Source: Hysterangium stoloniferum (lineage: Eukaryota; Basidiomycota; Agaricomycetes; Hysterangiales; Hysterangiaceae). Taken from it: a DNA stretch of 64,000 bases. The notes beneath the pieces were generated by a model, which was given only the letters and a program-made list of their open reading frames with translations, did not search any database and had not been told where the DNA came from. The first letter of the stretch is position 1, and each line of letters opens with the position of its first letter. Below are positions 24,756 through 37,739 of the stretch, in pieces. Location of the stretch: NCBI GenBank assembly GCA_015178975.1, contig WHVD01000158.1, positions 62,001 through 126,000 on the forward strand, in the 5' to 3' direction. A program made the translations under genes and the position numbers.

Positions 24756-26864
24756 ATGTCAGGCCTTCCCCAAATTCTTTTAGAAACCAGTTTCTTATCA
24801 GCCGGAAGGTCTGTTCTGCCCAAGCCAAAGATTGATAGTATTTCCTTAAAATTCATACGATTTGTAGGGTCGCGTTTTTCTTTGCTTGTCGGTATTATCT
24901 GTTACGTTCACTCTATCACGACCTATGGGATCTGTCCACTTCCAAGTCAAACACAGATTTCGTGGCAGTTGCGTCCCATGAAACACTCCCTCGCAACTCG
25001 GAGACTGAGCTGGACGAATTACCCACTCCGGCAACCGCCTCAACTCCCCGCACAACGTCGAATACGAGATCTCACTTTTCTTTAAGGTCTGAGCGGACAT
25101 GGCATTCAAGTCTCTCACGAGGGACGTTTTCCTTGTGCTTCTCTGAAAGCTGCATGTTGTTTTTGTTGATAACCCTGCAAGCTATGGACATATTTTCCGA
25201 AGAGTCAGTGGCTTCATTCTCAGTGCTCAATGAAATTCTAATTAAATGTCAAGAGGGAGATATTTAAACTGGCGGCTTTCCCTGGGAATTCTCCTATTTA
25301 CGCTATTACTAGCCGCCCCTCTTCAACAATGCTTCCTCCTCACGTACAAGTCCCATAAATGTCAGTAGCGTATTCAACGGCCTATTCTCCTTATTTATTC
25401 TTTGTCCAATAGCTTCTGAACGTTCATCCCGTTCATGGAAGTCATATCTTCTGTTCACAGGCATACCATACACGATTTATCTAATTGTTCTGTCGCATAT
25501 CCCTCTTCCTTCACGTTTGGAATCACCTGGTATCCAAAATATTCTTACTCTTATTTCGGAGGGAAATTGAACATGTCATCATTAGATCTCACGACTTCCA
25601 CTCTTGCGCGACTTGTCGTCCTTGGTACCATCATTCTTGGCCTATTGGCAGGATTTGGGGCTGTTAGTGCCGTGTTCACGTATCTACAACTTTCAAGGGC
25701 AGGCCGGTGGGTCTGAATCAATGGTTGCATGATTCTTTTCATTGCTATCGTTTCCTAGGAAGACCGTTTCAGAAGCCCAAATAGTTGCATCTGAACAAGC
25801 CTTGTTCAGGATCAGAAATGACCTCCTCGAAAGACAGCGCCAAATTGACAGAAGTGCGGCGGATGAGGTGAGTCGAGTAATGTACGGGGTATGCTCGTGT
25901 TGAGTTTTGGCATCGCGTATCAGCCTGAGAGTTGGCCCGGATTCCTGTCGAGGCTTAATCCATTTGCCGGAGATTCAGGTAACACCATATTTTGAATACA
26001 TTCTCAAGGTGTCTAATGTGTGGTACAGAACTCTCAGGTCTTAGGAGAGAGATCCAAGGCTTAGAAGCTCTTGAGTACCAGATGACCCGTAACTTGGAGT
26101 ATTTACAGCAAGGTCGATCAGCTAGTCTTTATGCCGAAACGCTTCATGGACGAATATGGATATGGATAGGCCAATTCTTTGCCATTTATTGTGCTTTCAG
26201 GGTGATTAATGTGAGAAAACGCATTAACCAATCTGTTGCGCCATTTTTCATATTTAACCCGCAGTCTCTCATCAACATTCTGTATCCCCTCTCCTCGCAA
26301 GCACCTGTGTCGACGCCCGATTTGCTCGCGAGTCTCTTGACCCGTTTCTTTTCCCTGTTCTTTACTGTCTCTGAAGGTGATATTATCGCCATCAGTCGTC
26401 AGTTCAGTTTACTCCTCGTTGGCGCTATTATTCTGAGTAGCGTGCGACGAGCACTGCGTGGCGTTACGAGGGTAAGCCAGAACTCCTTTTATGCTAAGCG
26501 ACCAGAGAAGGCTGATGATGATCATGCATCAGATCCTCAAAGTCACAAGCAAAAATCTTGGCGCATCGCTGCTCTTGCTTGTCCTTGCTCAATTATTGGT
26601 TCGTACCAACTGCATTTGACCTCTTTGGATTATGCTCATGGGAAACCTACCATACAGGGCACATATCTTCTTTCGACTCTCATCCAGTTGCGAACGTCGT
26701 TTCCATCTCCGTCTTCTGATGACGAGCGGCTTAACCTTTTTTCGACGTTGCCTCAATTCCATGTGTTTGGCCCCTTGTGGGATGGAGCGTTTTTAGCTTC
26801 AGTGGCCGTGTGTGGAGTTTTAAGGTGGCTGGATGATAGAGTAAATGGACCTAATGTCGGTTGA
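24756..26864 (+). CDS. Golgi pH regulator family protein (GPHR/GPR89), 519 aa
   Basis: Eleven exons: 24756-24808, 24868-25203, 25254-25360, 25413-25529, 25586-25706, 25759-25867, 25924-25978, 26029-26210, 26265-26471, 26533-26598 and 26658-26864; 1560 nt in frame. GPHR proteins are multi-spanning anion channels of the Golgi/ER that help acidify the lumen; plant relatives were described as abscisic-acid-binding GTG proteins. Several membrane helices are visible (GTFSLCFSESCMLFLLITLQ; LARLVVLGTIILGLLAGFGA), then a coiled segment (LLERQRQIDRS), the C-terminal block RIWIWIGQFFAIYCAFRVIN (to residue 360), IILSSVRRALRGVTR (to 429) and GTYLLSTLIQLRTSFP (from 452). Length fits the family. Two introns use GTCAGT donors and one an AAG acceptor. 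It appears intact. Confidence 0.9.
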
Positions 26865-27348
26865 AAAAGAGCAATAAACTTTTCAGGTTCTTCACCGAAA
26901 ACCGCCATGGGCTGACATCGGATGTCCGTATCTGCTATGAAGTTCCCGCTTTTATGATATCAACGGGTGTTAGAATATAGGGCTTTGCGAGGATGCACAA
27001 GTGTCACACCAGCAATTTGCCATCCTATTGTTCTTTTGAGTTTAGCTCAACCCTTTGTTGCCACACATCTATTGTTCTCAAGGTGTATATAACTAGTATA
27101 GATTTCTTGTACTTACGCCATCTGTTTGCCTCCTACGAGACACAGAGGTCAAACGGAAATCACATTCGTCTTTGCTTCTGCTTATTATGAGCTTCCAGAT
27201 TTTATTCCAACAATGGGAGCAGTACATAAGCACCTCGCTTGGTCCCTCACTATGTGTGACATGTGACCGTGGGATCCAAACTTGCTGGGTGTAGTCGCCT
27301 AGACGTTATTCTCACACTGGGTGTGTTTCTTTCACATAACCATACACC
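26865..27348. other. Intergenic, no gene seen
   Basis: 3' flank of the GPHR gene and promoter of the dehydrogenase gene. No coding signal. Confidence 0.5.
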
Positions 27349-28387
27349 ATGGATTTGCATTTGAAGGGAGTCCACGTCCTTGTTACAGGTTGGAAATATT
27401 TATTATATTTTATCTGATTGTATCCATCGTGAAAAACCGTCAGGCGCGAGTGGGGGAATCGGCGTGGAAACTGTGAAGTTATTCCTCGGCAAGTCAACTC
27501 CCCATCTCAAGAGGGGGTTAGCTATATATATTCACAAATTATTATATAGAGCAAGGGGCTTTTGTCACTGCTCAATACAACACAACAGTTGATACCCTTG
27601 TTCCTATTGGAGACGCATATCCCTCACTTCGCTTGACACAAGCCGATGTAACTTCAGAGCACGATGTCAATAAGCTTTTTGCGCAAATTGACCCCCATAA
27701 TCCCGTCCAGATATTGGTTCTGAATCATGGATTGTGGCCTACTGCTGATGTCCCCATGGCCGATATGACGTTGGCGCAGTGGGACAAGACCATCTCGACA
27801 AACCTCACTTCCAACTTTCTGCTCACGCGAGGATTTCTCACTGGCTTGAAGTCCGCCAGTAGACTACAGAAAGATGCAGCTTCTGTGATTCTCATAGGAA
27901 GCACTGCAGGGAAGTACGGAGAAGCGAATCATGCAGATTATGCTTCTGCGAAGAGCGGTTAGGCAGGATCAGGCTAGATGTGTAAATCACTGACTCCGAC
28001 TCTTCCCAGCCGTCATGTACGGATTCACGCTATCTCTCAAGAATGAGATTGTGAAAATCGCTCCGAAAGCACGCGTCAATTGTGTTGCGCCGGGCTGGGT
28101 GAAGACACCTATGGCGGAAGAGGCTCTGAAGGATCGCGCAGTCGTGTATCGATCCATCGCAACGTACTCTCATTTCCTTGTCATTATGGCCATTTCGTTA
28201 ATTCTTCGATACCACCTGCAGTACTCCGTTGAAGAAATTTGCGTCCGCAAGAGATATCGCTAATCAAATCGTTATTCTGGCATCTCCCTCCGTGTCAGGC
28301 CACGTTTCTGGACAGGTAGTGATGGTCGAAGGGGGGATGGAAGGAAGGTTACTCAACATGCCGGAAGATGTTGAGTTGCCTTCATAG
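27349..28387 (+). CDS. Short-chain dehydrogenase/reductase, 270 aa
   Basis: Five exons, 27349-27388, 27444-27488, 27550-27957, 28010-28163 and 28222-28387, give 813 nt. A classical SDR, NAD(P)-dependent oxidation or reduction of an unknown small alcohol/ketone. The cofactor motif TGASGGIG (residues 13-20) is assembled across the first intron. The catalytic triad is S146, Y159 and K163 (YASAK). The product-side motif VNCVAPGWVKTPM and a C-terminal SGQVVMVEGG segment are normal for the family. Intron 2 (27489-27549) begins with GC instead of GT (GCAAGT...ATAG), a rare but known GC-AG intron; without it the frame and the EQGAFVTAQY strand do not join. No targeting signal is seen, so probably cytosolic. 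Confidence 0.92.
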
Positions 28388-28636
28388 GCTGTAAGGGTGT
28401 GGGGATGTAAGGCTTTGTTGAAAGGTGGAAAATGTGTTTTTTCGCTACGACTTTACGAGGGAATGGTTGAAGATGACTTCCACGAAATAAACGGGCTTTA
28501 TTGATCTCCTGCAGTTTAATTTCAAGCTTAACAGCGGAAGTCGCCTTCAATATAATTCCTGGCGAGAGTAGTATACACTGAGCCAAAACAACAAACAAAA
28601 TCTCAAAACATCGACAAGTACGGTGGATAGAGTATG

Positions 28637-29329
28637 TCAAGATGGTATACTGTCTGCTAAATTGTAATCCGGAGAGTGGTTGAGTAGAGTCACCGGGGCT
28701 TGATAGAATCGGCCCTGAACAGCAGGTGCAGCCATCCTGAGATCGAGTTGTGCTATACTGTTCATTTTTTCCGTGATCTGTCTATACCCGCCCTGTTCAA
28801 TGTAGCCAGCACGCTCCAGATCGTCCGCGACAACTTCGCACCAGAATCGACATCCGCGGTAGGGTCCCATAGATGAACCGTGAAAGATGTACTTATCCCG
28901 ACCATTATACAATAAGTGTTGAATAATTTGGCCCACAGTCCCTTTTTGTGCAGGCATTTCTACCGGAGGAACCACGCGGTTATTGGGAACGTCGTATGGC
29001 TTACTAGTAGCTCTAAGTATGGCAGTTCCATCCATTACTTTGGGGCTGATGTCGAGTTTAACGGAACGACTCGTGAGTGGCGGCTCATCCACCAATACCA
29101 TGAAGATGCGCCAATGGTAGCAGGGATCTTTGTCGCTTTCGGTACCTACAGCATTTGTACATACGAAAGCGAATGCCTGAACGTCACGTTCGAGATCTTC
29201 GGGTGGAATGTCTTCCATAAATGTGTTACATGTCCCGACCACTAGGTGAGTTTCAGCGAAAGAAAGTGTACCAATTCATCGCTATGCCATAATCTCACCA
29301 GAAAGTGGTACAGTTAAGGTCGAGCTCAT
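28637..29329 (-). CDS. DUF7770-like protein, 211 aa
   Basis: Two exons, 29299-29329 and 28637-29241, with a 57-nt intron, give 636 nt. The ATG at 29329 is preferred because the longer second exon has no in-frame ATG at its start and the splice joins MSSTLTVPLS to VVGTCNTF without shift. Visible blocks are CYHWRIFMVL, SVKLDIS, a YNGRDKYIFHG segment and GCRFWCEVVADDLERAGYIE. This combination reminds me of the fungal DUF7770 family, often found as gene families in agarics, with no known biochemical role. It converges on the dehydrogenase gene, 249 bp away. Confidence 0.75.
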
Positions 29330-31202
29330 GATAATAAACGACGATTATGTCCTCAGAAAGGATGGTAAGATGGTAATTAAGAAAGAGAATGTTGAGGTAG
29401 TCAGTCTCGGCTTTTGTGTGGCGGTATATGTATTACATATACACAAGGGAAACTTCCGAATCGAGAGAATACTCTGGGTCCCTTTGATAAATACAATACA
29501 AACAACTGTAAGTCAATCAAGGGTTTGAATAGAGGGTATTATGCACGTCAACAAAAGCGCTTAGTTCCAATGCCTTTCTCCTTTGCTGATTTTCTCCTTT
29601 GTCCTTGAAGTAATTCCTTTATTCGAGGTATATGGCTTAAAAAATTAGTTTCTTTCGAGAGTATCCGCTAATCCGAAGACTTCTCAGCTAAATGTTTGGA
29701 CAAACAGTGCCGACCTATAGGGAGAGCGCCTAACCTGGCGACAGGTGGTCGGGGTACTACATAGCTCAGTTACGAAAATTTCATCGGTTCCACCTTAGGC
29801 GTAAGTGTCTCTATTCTGTGAGAGATACAAGCTATGCGGCGTACTGTACAGCGATCGTGGGCGACATTTGACCTAGTGAGTTACATATTTATGTGGTCTG
29901 AGGTAATTCCTCCGTGAACCACCCGTGGGAAGGTTGTAAACTCATAAGCGCCCAGGGCCCCGTTTTACCGCCACAATCATCGATGGCTGGGTTCTCTCTT
30001 CCTCGACTTATGGCTAAGCTTTGACTAAACTAAATCCAACAGGATTATTCACAAAACCTAATGGAAACTTTGGTAATGGAGGTCAAGTCGCGTTCTTCCT
30101 TGCCTTTTGGGTGCTTTTCAGAGGGATGAGGGTGGGTTTAGTTCGGACGACGAGGGCCCGAAGGGATTTTTGAAAAGGGATCAATGGATATTCAATTGAT
30201 GCGTCATACACACAAAGATCAAGACTCGGAGGTTCGATTTTTTCACCCTGTATAAACCCGGTTATCTGTCGTCCCTGGGATCCGTGAAAGAACAAAAATC
30301 AACGGGGAAGACTTCTAATTTGCATTTCCATACTGTCAACAGGCTTTCTGATCCACCGAGAAGCTGGAATGGTAATTCCCGCTTGATTGCTGTCCTACAC
30401 AGCCGCTTTAGAGCCACTTCAGCACGTATTTCATAATAACCCGGTACGTGGCATCCGATAGGTTTGATTATATTGTCATACCCTGTTTGACTACCGCGAC
30501 GCTAATTCTGAAAGGAGGCTTATATAGCCGATGCATTTGCTTCTCGGTCATTTCTGCGAATACTTCTATTTTCCTCGGGCATTTGGGCGGTGTGCTTTTC
30601 CGGGGAGGCAACTCCAGGCAGCCGGTGAACATATTGGTGATATACACGATCTGATGCTTGCGCCATTACTTTCTTCGGCTAATTATGGTTCTCTCTTGCG
30701 TTAATGTGAAATGTCGATCGTTTATTCGGGATCACATGTGCTAGCTCGTCCCTCCTATCCCCGACGTCCCGCCTTATCTTCTACCAGCGGTTTGCTGATG
30801 ATCCCTTAGATACGCGTTCCTCTTTTATCAATAAACCATTATATACAAATTATATGGAAGCTCCGGGCCCAGTTATTGAGTGTTATTCTTTCTAATGACG
30901 GAGATGGGGGGGCGCTGGGCGGCATTCACACGAACGTTTATCATTTAGAACCCCGGCTCCGGCCTACTTTGGCTCTCCATCCAAGCCCGATACCCCGGCC
31001 CTTCCAACTTATATACACGGCGGTCCTCGAAGTTCCATGCTTCTCCCGGCCCCGCTCTTTTCGATTTATCTCCTCTTTTTCAAACCCAGCTGGAAGGAGT
31101 GTATATAAACCTCACTTGACGAACAATTCCCTCCAGTGTCTCTTTTCCTCTCACATCGACCGCTCTACACAATCATTATCATTTTCTCTATACATTTACA
31201 TT
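29330..31202. promoter_or_regulatory. Long intergenic region with TATA box of the secreted repeat protein gene
   Basis: No gene is supported between 29330 and 31100. A TATATAAA element at 31102-31109 lies about 95 bp before the ATG at 31203 and is followed by pyrimidine-rich sequence, the usual layout of a strong fungal promoter. Confidence 0.5.
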
Positions 31203-33649
31203 ATGCTCTCTCTAATTGCTCTGCTCGGTCTTACCGCCGATGTTGCGCTTTCTGCGTCAACCCCTGTTAGGGTATGTTGTTACCTTCGCCATCATTTCTC
31301 CGCGCATATATGTACTGATTATCTTCTCCCCCTCCCTCTTTCTCAGGATCGTTCTATCCCCCACATCGTACAACGCGAAGAAGTCGCCCTGTCTCAGGTA
31401 TCATTGTTGTATTTTCCTGTTGTCAACATTTTTTCATTCGCCTATCTTTTCCATTCGTCCATATTTTTCCATCATTTATGTATCCAATCATCCATATTTT
31501 CTTACCACATATTTTCCTTCCACCTATATTTTCCAACTGTCTAAATTTTCCAACCGCAACCGTCAATATTTTTCAATCGTCTATTCATTTAATTTGAGAT
31601 CATCATACTCACTCTCCGTACCAGAATAATTCTCGCACGACTCAAATCTGCCTCATCTCCTCCGACCCTTTCGTCGCCACCTCTCCCGTCAATGGGGTTT
31701 GCACTCCCGGAAGCAAACTCACTTTCGTCGCCGATTTGAAGCCCCACGCCGCAACACTGCTTGCCCGATCCAAGTCAAGCCATCATGGCAAACACAAGGG
31801 CAAAGGCAAAGGTAAAGGCAGGGGTAAAGGCAGGGGTAAAGGCAAGGGCAAGGGCAAAGGCGACCGTCGCAAGCATGGCCATGGTAAGGACCATGGCGGC
31901 CACAAGGATGGTAAACATGACGGAAAGAAGGGTGATTACGGGAAGAAGACTACCTATGGTAGCGTTAGGAGTGTTTACGGCGGTGACAAAGGTTATGATG
32001 GCGCCAAGGGTTACGGCGACGACAAGGATTATGGCGGCGTAAACGGTTACGGCGACTATAAGGGTTACGGCGACTTTAAGGGTTACAGTGACTATAAGGA
32101 TTACGGTGACTACAAGGGTTACGGTGATGACAAGGACTACGACTACGAGGATTATTACGACGAGGATTACGACGGCGAGTACTACGGCGACGACAAGGAT
32201 CGCAAGGACGTCAAAGATCATGGAGACGACAAATATTACGACGACTATAAAGATTACGACGACTACAAGAAGGATCATGGCGACGACAAGGATCGCAAAG
32301 ACGACAAAGATCACGGTGACTACAAAAAGGGTTACGGCGATGATAGGAAGGGTTACGGCGACGACAAGAAGGATCATAACGACAAGAAGGATCACGACGA
32401 CGACAAGGATCACAAAGACGTCAAGGATTACAACGACGACAAAGATCACGACGACTACAAGAGTTACGGCGACAAGAAAAATCGCAACGATGACAAGGAT
32501 TGCGACGACAATAAGGATCACAGTCGCGACAAGAAGGACCATGACGACGACAAGGACCACGACAAGAAGGACCACGACGATGACAAGGACCACGATGACA
32601 AGGACCACGACGACGACAAAGATCATGGCCGCGACAAGAAGGACCACGACGACAAGGACCACGACGACGACAAGGACCACGACGACGACAAGGACCACGA
32701 CGACGACAAGGACCACGACGACGACAAGAAGGACCACGACGACGACAAGAAGGACCACGACGACGACAAGAAGGACCACGACGACGACAAGGACCACGAC
32801 GACGACAAAGATCATGGCCGCGACAAGAAGGACCACGACGACGACAAAGACCACGACGACGACAAAGACCACGACGATGACAAAGATCACGGTCGCGATC
32901 ATGGCCGCGACAAGAAGGACCACGACGACAAGAAGGACCGTGACGACAAGGACCGCGACGACAAGGACCGCGACGACAAGGACCGCGACGACAAGGACCG
33001 CGACGACAAGGACCGCGACGACAAGGACCGCGACGACAAGGACCGCGACGACAAGGACCGCGACGACAAGGACCACGACGATGACAAAGATCACGGTCGC
33101 GACAAGAAGTACCACGACGACAAAGACCACGACGACGACAAAGATCACGACGACGACAAGGATCACGACGACGACAAGGATCATGGTCGCGACAAGAAGG
33201 ACCACGACGATGACAAGGATCACAGTCGCGACAAGAAGGATCATGGCAACGACAAGAAAGATTATGGCGACGACAAGAAAGATCACGGCGACGACAAGAA
33301 AGATTACGGCGACGACAAGAAAGATCACGGCGACGACAAGAAAGATCACGGTGACGATAAGAAAGATTATGGCGACGACAAGAAAGATCACGGTGACGAC
33401 AAGAAAGATCACGGTGACGACAAGAAAGATCACGGCGACGACAAAGATCACAAGGATCACGGCGATAACGGTGATTATAGCGGTGATCACAGCGATGTTT
33501 ATGTCGTATATTCACGCGAGGTACACGATGCAGAGATATCTACTTACACCCAAACTTACGAGCCTCCACAAGCAGAATCGACAGAAAGCCCGCCGCCATT
33601 TCTAATACCGCTCCCCCCTCCACCGCCGCCGACGAACCCCACGTCCTAA
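31203..33649 (+). CDS. Secreted Asp/Lys/His repeat polyampholyte, 714 aa
   Basis: Three exons, 31203-31271, 31347-31397 and 31625-33649, all phase 0. The N-terminus is a signal peptide (MLSLIALLGLTADVALSAS). A short globular part follows with two Cys (TQICLISSD, NGVCTPGSK) and then about 590 residues of low complexity. These are a Gly-Lys/Arg tract (codons around 31795-31860), Gly-Tyr-Asp/Lys repeats (31970-32200), DHDDDK-type repeats (32530-32900), about ten DRDDK units (32936-33075) and DHGDDKKDYGDDKK units (33250-33450). A Pro-rich tail ends PLPPPPPPTNPTS. Alternating acidic clusters, Lys and His suggest an intrinsically disordered, metal- or water-binding wall or matrix protein. I recognise no family. 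The repeats leave other frames open too, but only this one has a signal peptide and spliced start. Confidence 0.85.
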
Positions 33650-34640
33650 TGTTCCCTGCTTGCACCTTTTCCACAGCCAAAACATCGATTTATACCCAAT
33701 AGCTCCCTCCCAGACTTGTTTGTCCTTTTCTCCCGTTAGCACAGCCTTTTATGTAGTAATAGTCCTAATTCTGGTTAGATCGATTCCTTCAGAAAATGAC
33801 ATTATCTGATAGACCCCAACGCAGTATCATATTATCACTCAAAGCCAAAAAAAACGCAATAGCATGTGAAAAGATGTGATTCCTTCCCTCTTGTCTAACC
33901 ATAAACATAATGATAACCCCCGTTACTGATTTAAACGTGTCAATGGAGCCAAATGCACTGCCTTACTAAGGGAGGGGGTCATATTTCTCGTTTCATTTCA
34001 TTTCATTTTTCAGGTATTTTTAGCTCGTTCTAACATTCATTATAAAAATCCGTAAAAGCAAAATGGCAAAGAAAACAGTGCAAAGTCCAATACGCCCTGA
34101 TAATGAGGTTTTGTTTCGAACTCTGACATTCGCCATTTCAGGACCAACACATCTGTTGGCGTGACCCAAATCTCAACGGAACATAATATTCGTTTCGGAG
34201 CACATTTATATACACAGCAGAAGAATCTTTTGAAGAGTATTCTTTAAAGGTCCCGTGGCTTTTTTTTTGTGGGGTGTAGCCATGCCACTCGCCTCATGCC
34301 ACTAGCCAACTGCCTTATGCCAGGTAGAATATAGATAGGTTCAGAGGATATAGTGTCAATAGGATGTGGGGAAAGGAGAAGAAAGATCTTTTATGCATGA
34401 CCATTGACATATGTTTACTACCAGAGGACATGCTTACCACATGGGAAACAAGCTACTAGTAGGGGACTTGAGTCAGGAATGGCCTCATGGAGGCCTTCTC
34501 TGACTAAAACCCACTAAAACCCCAGTAATAGCCTTCACAGAGTTACATATTAGCTTCTCCCTGCTCACTAATTTTATCCTTGGGTTAAAGTCTAGATTGT
34601 CTAGAGACTGCAGGAGGACAATGTGCTGGAGGTCTGTAGG
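33650..34640. other. 3' flank and intergenic DNA
   Basis: Downstream region of the repeat-protein gene, then transition into repeat DNA. No gene seen. Sequence after about 34260 becomes CpG-poor. Confidence 0.5.
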
Positions 34641-37101
34641 ATTAGAATGTACTTAACTGGGAGGTCTTGTTCTACAAGACAAGTGGAGCTTGGTTTTAAT
34701 GTATGTGTTGCACCCTCACACAAACTGTTAGAGCACTCCAGTATTTTGAAACAAGCAAGTATGTAATAGACTAAAAGTCCATATTTAGCTAAACCAACCT
34801 GGAGGCTGGAATGCTAAAGGTGATAAGAATCTCAGCTGGCCAAAGATGTCTTGAAGAGAATTAAGTCAAGAGTAGGGGAACTTAAGTCAATATTTGAACT
34901 AAAGAACTGTAGCATACAAGATAAGGGTTCTATACTAAAGTGAGATGGGTAATTGGGAGGCCAATCACAGAGGTAAGACAAATGGATCAAAGGAAGCAAG
35001 TAATGGAATGGAGGAATGAAAGGAACTAAATGCAAAGTAATAGAATAATAAAGTGGCAAATGATGTGTACATGTAGGGCAGATGATAGGAAAACATCAGG
35101 ATGGGAGTGGAACAGGATGACTAAAGTGTAATCTATAGTAAACCAAGTATCAGGGTGCTGCAGGCAGTGACACTGTAGTTGGGGGTACTGATACCAGGAT
35201 GCTGGAGGGTTGCCGAGTGAGAACAAGCTGCAGGGGCCTGAAATGGCAAGAATCCTAACAGTATCCCCATTAGGTTGAGACCCTTTGAGACCTTTCTAGA
35301 AAATGACATCTGGCTACCTCATGTTCTTGCTTGGGTGAATATCTGTGCAATGTGTGACTGAAAATTGGAGGGGTGAGGGAAGTATCAAAGATAAAGTAAA
35401 TGAAATACTAATGGTCTTGAGGTAAACAAATGGAGGGCCAAAAGGCACCAAAAAATGAACACAAAGAGAGACATGGGACAACAGGGAGTAATAGTAATGA
35501 ATCCAAAGGAAATAACAGAGAGTCATTGATTGTTGCTAAAGGTTAGACAGGGCTCCTGGCTTGGTCAGATTTGCAGTATGAAAGTCTGAAATGACTTCAG
35601 ATATATTGTCAAGTTCACTAGCTAGGTCCAAGATGTTTCTTTGCCAGTCCCTTTATAGCCAGACCACTTAACTAAGTAGAGTAGTGTTAAGATCTAGGTC
35701 TAAAGACAAGGGGATGTGATGTTGGGTTCTGACAGGTATATCATACTTAACTGGGAGGTCCAGTTCTACAAAACAAGTGGAGCTTAGCTTCAACTTATGT
35801 GTTGTGCCCTCACATGAAACTGTTAGGATGCTCTGGTATTTTGAGACGAGCAAGTAGTATGAATTAGACTAAAGACAATACTTAGCTGAATCAACCAGAA
35901 GGCTGAAATGCTAAGGGTTGTGAAGATAAGAGTTGTGGCTGGCTGATGATGTCTTTAATTATGTTAAGGTCTAAGGTCAAGGGGGAAAAGGGTATCTATG
36001 TTAGAGGACTAACAATAGAAATCATACTAGTCAGGAGGTCCAACTCTATGAAACAAGTGGAGCTTGGCTTCAACTTATGTGTTGTGCCCTTGCAACTGCT
36101 CTGGTATTTCAAACAGAGTGGATAGTACAATGGAGACTAAAGGCAACACTTAGCTCAATTGACCAGAGGGCTGAAATACTAAGGGTTGTGTGAGTAAGAG
36201 TTGCAGCTTTCTGATAATGTCTTTGAGAGTATTAAGAGAAGAGTAGAGGGGACTTTAAACAGGAGGAGGGTAATCTAACTTGATATTTGAACTAGAGAAC
36301 TATAGCATACATGAGGGGGCTTTATACAAAAGTACAATGGATGATTGGAAGGCTGATCAAGGAAGCAAGGAGTCATGATGGGTCAAAGGAAATGGGAAAA
36401 AGAGGAAAGATCAAACTAAAACTAAATGTGATGAAACACAAGGATTCTAAAGCTTGTGAGGTGGCAAATAACACGTACACATCTTAACAGGTGACAGGAG
36501 AGTGTCAGAATGGAGATGGAATGGGATGATCCAGAAGGTAATCTGTGGAGGGACAGGTGTTGGGTCACTGCAGGTGGTGACACCATGGTCAGGGATACTA
36601 ATAGCAGGGTACCAGAGGGTTACAAGGGTAAAAGCAAGTTGCAGGGGTCTGAAATGATAGGTAACAAATTAGGAGAAGTAAAGGGAACTTAAAAGAAGAG
36701 GAGGGTAATTTAAGTCAATATTAGAACTGAAGAACTATATATCACATACATGATAGGGACTTTATACAAAAGTGTAATGGATGATTGGGAGGCCAATTAA
36801 GGAAGTGAGGAGTTGTGACAGGTCAAAGGAACCAGGGAAAGGAATAAGGATCAGACTAAATGTGATGAAATACAAGTATTCTAAAGGTTATGAGGTGGCA
36901 AATAACATTTACATGTGGAACAGGTGATGGGAAAACATTGGAGTGGAGATGGGATGGAATGACCAAAGGGCAATCTACAGAAAGACAGATGTTGGGGTGC
37001 TGCAGGTGGCAACACTATGATCAGGGGTACCAATAGTGGGGTGCTGGAGAGTTACAAGGGTAGAAACAAGTTGGGGGGGCCCAAAGGATAAGGATCCTAA
37101 C
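34640..37101. repeat. Cluster of two-module LTR-like repeats
   Basis: Module A recurs at about 34655-34865, 35745-35960 and 36025-36245 (GGAGGTCCAG/AC...GTGGAGCTT). Module B recurs at about 34870-35263, 36255-36665 and 36695-37101 (GAGGGTAATYTAAGTCAATATT to a GGATCCTAACA end). A TGTTGGGTTCTGACAGGTAT start at 35729 and TCCTAACA ends suggest long, nested LTRs of one family, also present at 340-1855. CpG is nearly absent. No coding frame. Confidence 0.55.
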
Positions 37102-37739
37102 AAGTAGCTTGCAAGCATGTCACCTATGATCAATTTTGGAGTCTAGAATGGCTTCAATTTCAAACTTGGGCTCCCTGTTAATAGCAACAGGTGGAGGTGA
37201 GGGTTGAATGTGTTAAGGAATGGTATTTGGTATGGCCAGTTCTAGTATAGAGACATGGAAGACTGGGTGTACTGCACATATGCAATTATCTACACCAAAT
37301 TTGTCATCAATGTGTCAATTTTTAATGTGTGCTGTCCCAAGAAGTTGAGCCTAATTATTTCCATGCACATGTTCAAGTTGAAATGGGGGTTGACACATAC
37401 ATTGTGCAAGGCAGAAAGGCAAGGGAAGAAAGTGCTGATGAATTAGAGGCAGTGGAAGCCAAAGAGAAAGTTCAGGTGGTTTCTGAAACTACAGTGAGTT
37501 ATTATTTCTGGTCAATTCTTTTTGACTGGTTTTCTGATTTATTCCTGATCTCTATTACCACAGATTTCCATTAATTCATATGTTCAAGATGATTATTTAA
37601 TTTTATATTGTCGGATCAGCAGTCCAGTGAATTTCATTGCAGTGGCAATCACTGAAATTGATCAGCTATGCATTGAAATAAGGCCACCCCCATTATTTGT
37701 TACATTTCAGCATGTCTCCCTGCACTTACATATATTGCC
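37102..37739. other. Repeat-flank DNA, no gene seen
   Basis: Overlapping short frames at 37255-37574 show no domain. Probably decayed transposon sequence. Confidence 0.4.

Noticed and set aside
25361-25412. Apparent frameshift in the GPHR gene (frame reading SVAYSTAYSPYLFF)
   Set aside because: It is explained by a 52-nt GTCAGT...AATAG intron; the flanking exons then join in frame and the total is 519 codons.
31775-33490. A 571-codon minus-strand frame rich in Val/Ile and a 505-codon plus-strand frame rich in Thr/Arg over the repeat-protein gene
   Set aside because: GAC/AAG/CAC-type repeats contain no stop codon in several frames. Only the Asp/Lys/His frame has a signal peptide, spliced 5' exons and a normal end.
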